In this document: positions 34,368 to 45,800 of the stretch, in pieces
How positions within the stretch are numbered: the first letter of the stretch is position 1
Layout of the letters: each line of letters begins with the position of its first letter
Notes under the pieces: model-generated
Seen by the model: only the letters and a program-made list of their open reading frames with translations
What the model was told of the DNA's origin: nothing
The model's database searches: none
Made by a program: the position numbers and the translations under genes
Assembly (NCBI RefSeq): GCF_016545825.1
Contig: NC_052616.1
Span: 3,720,001 to 3,784,000, forward strand
From: Eucalyptus grandis
Lineage: Eukaryota; Streptophyta; Magnoliopsida; Myrtales; Myrtaceae
DNA length: 64,000 nucleotides
Direction: 5' to 3'

Positions 34368-34515
34368 TCATGGATAATACTTCTTAACAGCATCAGCATT
34401 AACTGGAGTAGAAAACTTACGACCATCCATCTCTGTTTGGATCAAGGCACCTCCAGGAAGTACTTTCTTCACCACATATGGGTGGCTGCAGTTTAGAGCA
34501 AACTTGCCCCCAGAA
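34368..34515 (-). pseudogene. Integrase C-terminal remnant of Tat/Ogre pol
   Basis: On the minus strand, about 45 codons ending at TGA 34368-34370 read as the end of a Tat/Ogre polyprotein: PYVVKKVLPGGALI, then a TEMDGR turn and PVNADAVKKYYP at the terminus. Upstream of about 34515 the similarity stops abruptly. This is the only part of pol left between gag (35 kb) and the 3' region, so a deletion removed RT, RNase H and the integrase core with a right-hand breakpoint near here. Confidence 0.8.
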
Positions 34516-34940
34516 TTTGGAATTGGATTGGATCATCTTCACACCGTCTCTGAAACAGAATGTAGATGGATCAAAAAGACAAACAAGGTAAATCATATTT
34601 TTTTGAAAGATTTTTTTTTTCAAGAAATTTTTGAAAAGCAAATGGAAAAGTAGCATTTTGACACGAGAAAGCATGATGAAGCCCAAGCCTCAGAATTCTC
34701 CTTGAATTTTCTTTTTCTTTTATCGGTTGGATATTATCACCGAGCTGGTTTGGTGTACCTCATCATGCCCTCAAAATAAAACTTGTAATTTTATTGATAT
34801 TTATCAATCAATTACATTTATTGAATGGAAATGCGATTTTCAAGCCCTAAAAAGAAAGCGAAAAAGAAATAAATAAAAAACAAGCCCTAGAAAGCGATAA
34901 AAATTCCCGCGCAGGGGAATGTGAGAAAGTAGTAAATGAG

Positions 34941-36370
34941 TTACTTTTGTGGGCCAGAGCCCATCTCCTCTGGAGGTCCTTCATCAATGGTCCCTATGAA
35001 GACGTCATCGAAGAGACTAGAGATTCCTTCCAATGCATCTTCAGGGTTTTCCGTCTCCGGGGGTGTCGGATCATCCATGCCACCCCATCCATCTGGGACA
35101 ATGTCGCGAGGATCAATGTAGAAACTGGGAGGAGCCGAATACTTTACCAAATAGTCAAATTTTCCGCTTGGCTACCCCAGGATGTCCATTATTTCTGCCT
35201 CATCCTGCATCGTTATCGAAGGACCAGGGAATGTCTCGCGAATGTTCGGGGGTGATGAGTTTTGCCTTCCTTGCCCTTGGTCAGGTGGCGGGTTCTGCCT
35301 TACCTGTCTTCGTCCTCTAGAACTTTCCTCACCTCTTCCATGGTACCCTAATCTAGCAGCACGGGACCTCTGAGGGGTTTCATTGGGACTTTGAACACCT
35401 TGACCATTTGTTTCAATGCCACTACTAGGAACAAAACCATTCCCAATCGTCACCCTTCCCATCATAAGGGCAACATTTGATACTTCAGGAGCGAGTGGTG
35501 AATCTCGAGATGCATGTATGGTGGATACCAACTCAAATGAGTGGTAACTCGATTCAACTTCAACATTTGGTTCTAGGATAGCATTGATCGTACCCTCATG
35601 CTCTGGTAGAGAATTCTTCGGACATTCGGTTGAGCAGTTTGAAATGAGAAGGCCTTCATGTCTAAGAGGTTTTGGATCTTATGCTTGAGAGTGAAACATT
35701 CATCAGTTGAATGCCCCAATTCGCCGCTATGGTAATCACACTTCTTCATCGGGTCGTAGCCTCCGATGCTTTCACGATTAGGACGTCAGCTCATTAGTAA
35801 GCAAACCTTTCTTTCTTAGGATTGCCAACACTTGGGATGGAGATCCAGGAGAGGGGTGAACTGTCTTCTTGCTTGGGCAGCTTGTTGTCTTTGATTCATC
35901 TGGATAGTCGGGGCACGATTGGTACTTTCTTGGCTATAAGCCATATTCACATCTTCAGCAGGCTCTTTATCCTTCTTGTCAAAGAATCTTCTATTCGATG
36001 GCTCTGTAAACCAGCCTTCCCTTATCCCCATCTCGATTTGTTCCCCCACAGGAATAAGCTGATTGAAGTTTTCAACGTATGTGCTGGCCATCCATATAGG
36101 GAACTCGGATGGGAGAGTTTTGATAAACAACTTCATCAGCTCCTTGTCAGTAGGCTCGGGGGTGATTTGAGCTGCCAGATTTCGCCATCTCACGACATAC
36201 TCTTTGAACGACTCACTCTTCTTTTTCTCCATCCTCTTGAGATCCTCTCGGGAAGGTGCAATATCCATGTTGAACTTGTATTGTTTGAGAAATGCGTCAG
36301 CCACTTCATTCCAGGTGTTAAGAAGATTCACATTCTTCATGATATACCAATTCAGTGCCGGCCCAGTCAA
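34941..36370 (-). pseudogene. Tat/Ogre gag, C-terminal two thirds
   Basis: The segment 35816-36370 keeps 184 open codons of a Ty3/gypsy capsid: LTGPALNWY-type start, DAFLKQYKFNMDIAPSREDL, ESFKEYVVRWRNLAAQI and LMKLFIKTLP, in the usual order. After a frame break, 35660-35755 encodes a CDYHSGELGHSTDEC knuckle-like motif (C-X2-H...GH...C). Then come a Pro/Ser/Arg-rich tail (35172-35531) and an acidic stretch ending at 34941 (DDPTPPETENPED). Frame changes and stops separate these parts, so no full product is made. Confidence 0.85.
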
Positions 36371-36415
36371 ACTCGCATGGAATGATTAGATCATAAGGGG
36401 CTCGTTTTTTACATA

Positions 36416-36925
36416 CTAGGCCACACGCACGTGGTACATCTGCAGATGAGCTTTTGCGCAAGAAGTACCATCGTATTTCTCAAAATCTGGCATTTTGAAC
36501 TTCTTTGACATCTTGACTTTCTCGTACACGGACAAGTCGAACGGGAGCGAACTCTGTGGCTCCTGCAATTGCTTCAACTTTTCTTCCAATTTCGCAAAGC
36601 GTTCATCCTGCTCCGTCTTAGGAATGTTGACAAGCTTAGCATTTTCCACATTGATCGGGAATGGATCATCTTCTAGCTCAGGCATGTCATCCTCACCCAT
36701 TTGGGCCTTGTTTGCCTGTTTCGGGACAACTATCTCAGGGAGAGCGAGTGGAGGACTCGGGTTCACTTGGAGGGATTGAAGTTGAGCTGTTATAAGCTGC
36801 ATGGAAGCGGCTAACTGTTTGAGTTGATCTTCCACGGAGGACATGCGATCGCGCTTCTCGCTTTGGTTGGCCATTCTTGCTCTTAATCGCGTGATAATGG
36901 GAGAGCGTGGAGGATCTGTTATCAC
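36416..36925 (-). pseudogene. Tat/Ogre gag, N-terminal third
   Basis: 169 open codons. Residues 15-60 and 105-125 are coiled-coil-like (SSVEDQLKQLAASMQL; RFAKLEEKLKQLQ). The frame ends with KMPDFEKYDGTSCAKAHLQMY, the conserved entry to the gypsy capsid domain that continues in 35816-36370 after a short broken stretch (36371-36418). It follows ORF1 by about 200 bases. Confidence 0.85.
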
Positions 36926-37132
36926 CTAATTTTAAGAAATGAACACAAATAAGTATCTCAAATGAAAATACGCCGATCCATGGTAATACTCTAGAAATTT
37001 TATTCATCAATGGAGCTTTTGACAAGCCTAGAAATTCGAAATGTCCTAAACAAATGAACTAGGAAAGTAAATGACCCAACTTCCTAAACATATTAATCTA
37101 AAAATGAAAATAGCAAGATTGATTCAAGCATT

Positions 37133-38483
37133 TCATTTGGCTTGATCAATATACACTCGGGACACCGTTCGGCGCAATCGTTTATTCTCCTGTTGAGCTT
37201 TTTCAGCAACTCTTTTGAGGCGTTTATTCTCAGCTCGATTGGTGATCTTCAACGGCACCTCCGGTATCTTCGGAAGCAGCTCCTCGGGAATTTTGCGTTG
37301 TTGGATATACTTAATCGAGGCATAGTACTTCCTTTCCTTGCCTTTCAACTCCTCCTCGGGCCATTTGAGTTTTTTGTGGACGGCACATGTCCCACATCGA
37401 TTTGATAGTGAGAATGGAATCTTCATGGCCTCGGCTTCCATCAACAAAACTGACTTGGAGTGGCTCTGCTTGTAACGCTGGGGGAAGCTCTTGCACGACT
37501 TGATACTGACAAGTCACTCTGGTCGGATAGTACTCCAATGCTCCAGTGAATCCCAATAGAGGGATTGGGCCAACTCCTCCACACGAGAGTCTCGCTACCC
37601 GAACTTGGAACCATTTAGCATGCCATAGGAAACCCTTGGAATTTGGTTTTTTCATGAAAGCTAGCCACCTAGAATAATGATAATCCGGTGCATGTTTTTG
37701 GTTGTTCTCAAATCTCATAATAGTGTGATTGAAATTACTAACATCATGTATAGTCATTAGACCACTAAACCCTTTTATATGTGAAAGAAACCAAATTTGC
37801 AAAAGTTCAGGAGAGGAATGGAAGATCTTATCACCACCTCCTTTAAACCGAGTGAGGGAAAGGAAAGTTTCAGTTAGAACAGTGTTTACAAAATTCTTTC
37901 CTTTCAACACTTGTTTAACTAATTGAGCGATCAAAGGGTTAATAGCATTCTTGCAGTAAGGAAAAATTATAAACCCAAAGAAAGCTTAAAGGAAAACCCT
38001 TCGCATTTGAGATGAAGTGCCTTTCTCAAAACATTCTTTCAAGAATGATAAAGGACATGTATTGCGGTGAGTCTTTAAAACCTTTCTTATATCATCTTCC
38101 TTAATTCTCAGAAAATCAAATAAAGCCATAACAGGATCTATTCCGATAGGCGGACTAATCAATTCAGCTTTCAAGGACTTTCCTATGGCAATGCTATACT
38201 CTTCCTAGGTGGGAGTGAGCTCATGCTTACCGCCAAAAATAAAGGTAGAGGTCTCGGGGCACCAACAGTGGGCGAGTGCTTGGACGAGGCCGCCATGGAT
38301 GTTGATACGCAGCAATGGAAGCAGTCGACCAATATGTGACTCTATGAACTGATGGCCATTTTGATCTAACTTGTCCCACCAAGCGCTAAGCTCTTCCTTT
38401 GGAGGGAGAATAATTCGAATGTCCAATGTCCCCATTGTATATTGATCAAGACTCAGGACAATCCTAATGCCATGGACTGACAA
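37133..38483 (-). pseudogene. ORF1 of the Tat/Ogre-type element (DUF7745-like)
   Basis: Four overlapping or adjacent open pieces (38205-38483, 37986-38174, 37311-37934, 37133-37447) form one decayed gene on the minus strand. Readable motifs: LLPLLRINIHGGLVQALAHC and TSTFIFGGKHELTPT near the start, an FLRIKEDDI stretch, LIAQLVKQVLKGKNFVNTVL, and a basic coiled-coil C terminus (KRLKRVAEKAQQENKRLRR). This matches the plant domain family found in ORF1 of Ogre-like elements upstream of gag; its molecular role is unknown. Family naming is from memory of those motifs and is moderately certain. Confidence 0.7.
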
Positions 38484-39118
38484 AATAATGCGACAAAGTA
38501 AGTAAATTGCAAAGGCAAAAAATTTAGAGAACTTACTTTACCAATGATGGGCAATCACATAGACATGCACATGGTAAGTGGCTCGATTTCTAATCTATAA
38601 GGCTTATCAAGGTGGAGCCACAAGGATGATCGACTAGCCACGGGCTTGTGGACTATGTCGGGTCCTCATGACTCGGCTTGGTCAAAGAGCCGACTCCGGG
38701 TCACGGCATGCGGACCGAGGTGGGTACTCTTGACACCATGAAAGAAACTTCGGGATTGAGATGGGCGACTCATACCGTGAGCATGCGGTCGGAGTGGCAA
38801 ACATCTCAATACCATCCTAAATGATCCTATGCGGCCCGGGTCCGGCGACAGGTTGTGTGTGCAAAGGTGTAGTGTAAATGCAAAGCATGCACAACAATTT
38901 ATATCAAACAACACTTCGTTCATGAAAATAAACCGTACATTCCTACACCTCCCTGCAAAATAAAGGTTAGCAAACAATTCCCTTTATACCTCCCATCCTG
39001 CAAAAACATTTAACACCTTAAATGTTAGGGACGTACTTGGAATCCTCGCTGCCAAACAAATTTTTTTTTTCAAAAGAAAAGAAAAATTGGCCTAAGTCCA
39101 CTAAGAATATTAACTTAA
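38484..39118 (-). other. Leader of the Tat/Ogre-type element
   Basis: About 0.65 kb between the primer-binding site and ORF1 with no recognised coding; a 103-codon frame (38666-38977) is unrecognised. Confidence 0.45.
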
Positions 39119-39140
39119 GTCCCCAGCGGAGTCGCCAAGC
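39119..39140 (-). other. Primer-binding site of the Tat/Ogre-type element
   Basis: On the minus strand, adjacent to the 5' LTR, the bases read TTGGCGACTCCGCTGGGGAC. This form is used by Tat/Ogre elements and is attributed to tRNA-Arg. The neighbouring LTR edge is TA rather than CA, a probable point mutation. Confidence 0.8.
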
Positions 39141-41886
39141 TACCGCGACCAATTTTTCGGGTGTGAACCACCTAGAGTTTGGCTAATGGATTGTTAAGCC
39201 TAGACTTAACTCGGGCTCTCCCAAGCCCGTACCAATTCGCGACTTTAGATTCAAGTTTTTTAACATGCAATTGATTTTTAACTAGGAGTCGCCACTAATC
39301 TATTTTTTGAGGGTCGATTAGAAACCCAAGTAAAGTAACGGGAGATTTACTTTACTCTTACGAACCGGAGATTTTGGTACGAGAACTTGGTTACGCTAGA
39401 TTTCTCTAACGCCCTTTCGGTACAATTTCTTTTTATTTTGACAAAAATGTTTTGCAAGCAGCTTGAATTGATTTTAAACCATCTCCTTAACATGTAAGGT
39501 GATCATACGGGTAATGCAAAACCACCAATTTAACACCCGATAAACAATAAATAAATTGCAAAAACTTACCTACAAGCAACGAAAGCATCTGCAATGTTAA
39601 ATTAAAATCCACATCAACAACCCTAGTTATGGTTTCTCATTAACACGCAATTTTTCTTATTTTCACTTATTTAATGAAAATCATGTAATATGCAATGCAA
39701 TATTAACTAAATGACCTAATTCTAATGACATATAATTTCTAATTAAATGAGCCTATCAAAAATACTAAATGATATGCATCTCAATGAATCTAACCCTAAT
39801 GACGTGCATATGACATTTTTTCTTTTTCCTAAAAGAATGCATTTTATCCTAAATAATAAAACTAATTTAACTTATGAGATTTTTTTGTATTTTTCAAGAA
39901 ATTCGAAATTCGGTGAAATGTGAAAATTACCTAATTAGATTAAGATCCTATTTAATTTATATTAGGAATTATGTTGAGCCATATCCTAATTTAAACTAAA
40001 ATATTATCTTAACCTAAATAATCCTAAAATGCAATCTATTTAAGAAAATGCCTAAAATTATAATAAATTAAGAAAAATATTATCTAAAATTAAACTAAGT
40101 GCAATTTAACCCTAATATGCAATGACGTGGAAAAGGTACCCTAATTCTACATGAGATATGCATAATGATTTATTTTTGTGTTTTTCCTTTTTTCTAATTT
40201 CGAAATTAATAATTGCCAAATAATTAAACATGCAATCCAAGTTCAAAAAAACTAGCAACCTAAATTAATTGATTTGATTCTTTTTTTTTCGAAATTCGAA
40301 ATAAAATTCCTATTATGAACATGCAAACCCTAAAACTACATTTTTTTTTTAAAGAAAACTAATTTAAGTAACACCACAAAGCAAATCAAGATATTGATAC
40401 CCAAATGTGAACCATATCCCAGCCGCGCATTGAGATCGGGCCACTAATTTCACATAAATCACGAATCGGATCTCGAGGCGGGAGATCGGATTGGCAATTT
40501 TTAAGTAATTGCGAGTCGGATTTCGGGCGCGAAAATCGGACCGACAATCACTAATTTCAAGGCAATTTCATATCATGGAATTTCAATATCACATTAAAGG
40601 AATAATTACACTAAAAAGATAAAATAAAATAGCAAAAATAATAAAAAAAAATAAGATAAAGAAAATACCTAAATTTCCTTTTGCTTTTCTCTTTTTTTTT
40701 TTCCTTTTTTTTTCTAAAAAAGAAAAATAAAGCTGGTGGCCAGTCCGGCGAGGGGAGATCGCCGGCTAGGGTTCCGGCGAGGGCACCGGGAGCGGCGCGA
40801 TGGCGGCACAGCAACAGGGGCTTCGGCGATCAGCACAAGGCGACATCGGCGCTGGGAGCGAGCAGAGCAGGGGCTTCAAGTCTCCTGGCGCAGGCTGCGA
40901 AGATCGGATCGTGGCTACCGCGGGGACCTCGGATCTGCAGGCACGATGGTCTACGGCTGAGGCGGAACGCGGCGAGACCAGAAGGAGCGGCGACAGCGTC
41001 GGGGAAGGGCGGCGGCGTCGTGGACCGGTGCTGGGTCGCGGCTTCACGAGGGGAAGGTAGCTGGGCGTCAAGGCGTTCTGTCGGGGTCTGAACTGGCTTC
41101 AGCCGGCGGGGTGCTGCAGGGATGGCGGGAGGCCTTGGGCGGCTGCGATGAGGAGCTCCGGCGTCTGGATCGGGCTGTTGGGCGCGGCGTTCGGCGAGTG
41201 AATCGGATCGGGGCACAGGCGTGACCGACGGGAGGCGTTTGCTCTTGGATCTGGAGGAGGAAGGGCGTCGGCTTCGGGTCGCGAGGCTGCAGAGGCGACG
41301 GGCCAACGGGGCGACGCGGTGGCGCGTTGGGGCAGCGCGCAGGTCGTCGGGGCTCGCGGACGGAGATCGGCAACGGCGACTACGTCGTTCGACGGTGTTA
41401 GGGCCGGCGAAGGCCCTCCCCTGCGAGGAAGATGAATAGTCGCACAAGGGGAGGGCTTTTCTTTTCTTTTTCTCTTTTTTTTTCCTCTCTCCACTCACTT
41501 TTTGACCTTTTGCTTTCTTTTTTGCTTCTTTTTTTTACCGACGGAATGGCCCCCCTTTTTTCTGTACCCCATCACACCCTTTATAGAGTAAAAAATTGAA
41601 TCTTTATTGCATATTTCGTTTCCAATTTTGCTCGTGCAATATTCTCTTTTGCATTTTCCGCATATTCCATCCAAAAATAATTCCATTTTCAGGCAAAATA
41701 CACCCCCTAGTGTATATTACTTGAATATGTGAAAAATCCTCATTGCACCGGCAGCCTAAAATAAAATAAAACAAAATAAAAATAAAATGTTTCTAAACTA
41801 TATGACATGTGTATGTGTGTGTGTGTGTGTGTTTTTTTTTTTTTTTAATTAACTCTAAAAATTATGCTAAAATTTAGGTGTCAACA
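39141..41886 (-). repeat. 5' LTR of the Tat/Ogre-type element
   Basis: 2746 bp, partner of 29176-31917. It carries the same GC-rich block (40735-41450) between T-rich tracts and a minus-strand TATA candidate near 41575-41590 (CTCTATAAAGGGTG). A TG microsatellite at about 41810-41831 differs in length from the partner. Confidence 0.92.
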
Positions 41887-41891
41887 CCAAT

Positions 41892-42829
41892 CTAAGGAAT
41901 TTAACTTATTTGAACATGAGAAAACCAAGCTAATGAATTTTGATTGATGAAATTCAAGTTGACACATTTGAGATTGTTGATATCTGTTTTTTAGTTGACA
42001 CGTCACGCATGTAAAAAAATCGAGATTAGGGCTTTTGATCACAACACAACCTATTTCTCAACAAAAAAAAAATCATTTTTTTCTTTGATTTGTCATTTTT
42101 AAGGGATTTCCTACTCATTTCTAAGAAAAACCTGAAAAATCAAACTATTGACTTTTTGGTTGACTTTTTAGTCAATTTTTGACCAAAAGTCAGTCTTGAG
42201 TCAAAATCAACTTTTTGCACGAAAGGATATCAAATAATTTTAATTTCACTTTAGGTAAATTGAATTTCAAATTTCAAATTTTTGACTTAAAAATCAACCT
42301 TTTAGGAAAAAGTTAATAAAAAGGTTGACTTTTGGTCAAATCTTTGATAAAAAAATAATTAAAAAATAAAAGATCCACCAACACTTCGTTTTAGTGTCAA
42401 TTTGACTTTGGTGTCAAAAAATTTACAAAAATTGATTAAGAACCTTTTTTTAAAGAATTTTTTTGATTTTAAATTCAAAATTGACCAAAAATAAAGTTAC
42501 TTTCGTTTTAATCATAACTAGGTCTAGTTCCTTTTACGACATTTGATCTATGGGCCAATTCTCATCCACTTGTTCATTCAATTTTGCAAATTGTCATGTC
42601 TAAAAACAAATTACCATTTTGAGCCCTAATTAGGGGGTCAAAATCAATCCTTCGTGATTTACAAACGAACACTTGTGTTTCACTCATTTTCTTGAAACAA
42701 TTCTAAATCCGAGGTCCGTTTTGGGAAATTCACTTGAGAACCTCCCAATTTGAGGAATTTCACTCTCTTGAAGATAAGGAAATCAAGCTATTGAGCTTAA
42801 ATTGAAGAAATTCAAGTTGACCCACTTGA
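41892..42829 (+). repeat. Tandem 0.86-kb repeat: end of unit 1 and unit 2
   Basis: 41892-41975 completes unit 1 (GGAATTT...GAAATTCAAGTTGAC) and matches 42750-42829. 41976-42829 is unit 2, about 854 bp. The two units are diverged, so the tandem duplication is older than the Ogre-type insertion that split unit 1. Confidence 0.75.
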
Positions 42830-45800
42830 GACTAAGGTTTAGTTTCATGAATCAAGGTCCAATTTTGGCCTAAATCTCTTTACATTAATTTAAGGTCAAT
42901 TCGAATGCAATAGACTATTCAAAGCATGAGCAATTAGTCGAATATGTGTATCTTAATATTAATTCATTCATTTTCAATTAATTTGCTATTTTGATTGAAG
43001 AATTGCAAAGTTGCATGTTTTGGCCTATAATGTTCAATTATGTGTATCCATTGTATAGGTCCACTACTTTTGCGATAATCAATCAATTAGGTCAATAAAA
43101 AAATTGCATTTACGAGGTTTAATAGGCCTAATTTGATTGGAATTGAATCATTTTCCTCAAATTGGGTAAGTTTTCTCCTCAATTTATTGCACAGATTTTC
43201 AGCCCCTAAGGACTGCCCCACCAGAACTGATCAAGAACCAATTGAACCATTGTGAACTAGCCTGACTAGTCGGAATAGTCACTAGTAAGGTAAGCTAGTT
43301 CGACCCCTTGTTGATCGGTTTTGGATTGTCAACGACTGCCTGTTGGATCCTTGTCACATGTATTTTGTCCCTACGTCCTTACATTTTCAAAATTTTGCAA
43401 AATGACCCGTGGATTTTCTGAATTTACAATTTTCCCTAATTAGGCCTTAATTGCGATTTCCGTTTTAATTCCTAATTTTTGTGAATCCAAACCATCCAAT
43501 TAGTCATGGGACACATTCTAGGAGGGATCAATCTTAATAATTTTAGTTTGATCATTAAATCAAAATTTTGATTGTCGGATCAAATCGACAATCAAGATTG
43601 GTGATTAACCAAAGGTATAAAAGGATTTTCCCTCCAAAATCAAAGGGGGCTCATTTGTCAAATTATAAATCAAATACATAGAAAATTCTTTCTCCTTCCT
43701 CTCTCTTTCCTGCTCATTTCTCTCCCTCTCTCTCCCCTTCGCATGCTCGCCGTTAGCCACTGGTGTTGCCCCTCGCCGTCAACCATCGGTGTTTTCCCTC
43801 ACCGGCGATTTGTCACGTCACACCAAGCCTATGGGCCTTGCTCTCTTTCTCATTGAGATAATCGGAGCAGCCACCACCAATGGCCTTTATATTCCTCTAT
43901 CCAAGCCCGATCGTCATTCGGAATATCACTAGTGATCAAGGCGGTGATTTGAGCCGATCTACTCCTCGGTTGAATCGGACAATTTGATGGCTTGCTAGCA
44001 TCCTGAAGCTTGTCGATCCTTTTCCTTGCCTGTCTTTGAAGTCCTTGTGATCAGTGCTCGATTGGAAGACTTCTGATCAACTTCCAAATTGCTTGATCTT
44101 CATCGGCGGTTCAAGGTCAATCCAATTTGGATTGCTTCAATCTAGTGACCAAACCAACGGTTCGATCACCAGTCCAAGCTACTAGTAGGTTCATTAGGTT
44201 ATTTGGCATCCTTGAAGTTCTAATCGTGTTCTAGGGCTTGTGTTTTGTTCGATTACATCTAAAGTTAGATGATAATCATAAAGGTAATCTTCTTAATCTC
44301 GAATCCAATAAAGGGAGATCGGATTAGCCGATTGGGGCTAGGATTCAACCCTAAATTTTCATATTATGCTTAAGTCTAAGATTTAGAATTTTATGAGATG
44401 ATTTACAATGAGATGATGATCATTGATGATAAACTTACGATTGATTGAGCTTGATTTGCCTTGACATGCAATTTCGCATCTATGTGATGTGACTTTCAAT
44501 TTTGGCTGAAACGAGGTGGTAGATGAGGTTTTCTGGCCTCAACCCCCCCCCCCAAAACATAGAAAATAGACTTCTCAAGCTTTGATTTGATAGGTCGCAT
44601 GCCCAGAGCATACGTCGTTTGGTCACCGTAAAACACCTCCGAATTCTGTCGATTCTGCAATAGTTTTTTAGGTTAATTTGTAGTTCTGACTTGCTGTGAT
44701 TTTCTGTATTTTTATTTTTGTATTAATTCTTATATTTGGATTTTGGAAAAAAATTCCTTCATAGATTTGCACAAAATGTTTTATTTACAAAATATTTTTT
44801 TTCCAGAATTTTGAAGTTGTTTTGGTTGAGTAAAATTGCCAAAATTTGTCCCTAGGTCAGTCTACCTTGCACTAGGTCCAACTCATGTTTGTTTAGAATT
44901 GAGGTTTTAGATGAGTCCATTTGACTTAGCATCCCTCATGAGATTTGTAACATAATTGTGATTGTTCTAACAAGGTATGATTTGCACAAATTGAGCATTG
45001 TTTACCATGTTAGTAGCATGTATAAAGGTATTAGGGTGCTACTATGATATGCATGTTTCATTTCATGATTAGGTATTGTCATTTTTGTATGGGCTTGTGT
45101 GGCCCAAATTAGGTTCAGATGTCTTCATAAAAAATGCTTGTCATATCGCATTCTACATATAGGATTTTTTCCTAATATTTTTGCGCATCATTAGATCATC
45201 AAAAACTGACCACGTTTTGTGATAGTCATGTTGAATTAGGGGCTTATCACTAGCCTATAATTCATTTGTTTGGGCCTCTTAAAGGCCAAATCATGCCTTG
45301 ATGTCTTCTTGATGTTTGAAGTAAATGTTGCAAGCTTCGCATCAATGTATGTCATGTCATATTTGAATCCCGTTTGATATGTGAAAATCATGCATCAATT
45401 TAGGCAATTGAGACTGAAATTTATTGAGTATGTCATTCTTAGTTCCGAGTCACTTTGCAATGCTAATGACTTGTGTGACTTCTTTGCATTCAAATTCAAG
45501 GTTAAATGTTTTATCTAAATCTTTGTCACATTGAACCTTATGTCATGTGCGAGTTTCATGCATGCATTGTCTAGGTGGTCTTATAGGTTATTAAACACGC
45601 ATCATATTTTGTTTTGTATGTGGCTGATTTGCATATCTTCACAATTATCAATTTTCGACTATCAATTTGACCTCAATTGGACTCAAACCCTCTTAGGAAG
45701 TCATAGGACTTGTCTGGATCTTTCCAATGCCACTGATTTTGTATGATTTACATATAGTTTGTCCCATTTTTCATTTTTGTCAAGAACCCCTGTTGTACCC

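Larger units (their letters stand above)
29176..41886 (-). mobile_element. Tat/Ogre-type Ty3/gypsy element lacking most of pol
   Basis: 12.7 kb, bounded by the 5-bp target duplication CCAAT (29171-29175 and 41887-41891) and two LTRs of 2742 and 2746 bp. Minus-strand order: 5' LTR (39141-41886), primer-binding site, ORF1, gag, a short integrase C-terminal remnant, tandem array, polypurine tract (GAGGGGCAGC), 3' LTR (29176-31917). ORF1 before gag, very long LTRs, the non-Met primer site and tandem repeats next to the 3' LTR are all typical of the Tat/Ogre group. Reverse transcriptase, RNase H and the integrase core are absent. Mobilisation would need enzymes from a relative. The LTRs look about 96% alike by eye. 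Confidence 0.92.

Noticed and set aside
35822..36385. 187-codon plus-strand frame
   Set aside because: It is antisense to the clearly recognisable gypsy gag on the minus strand.
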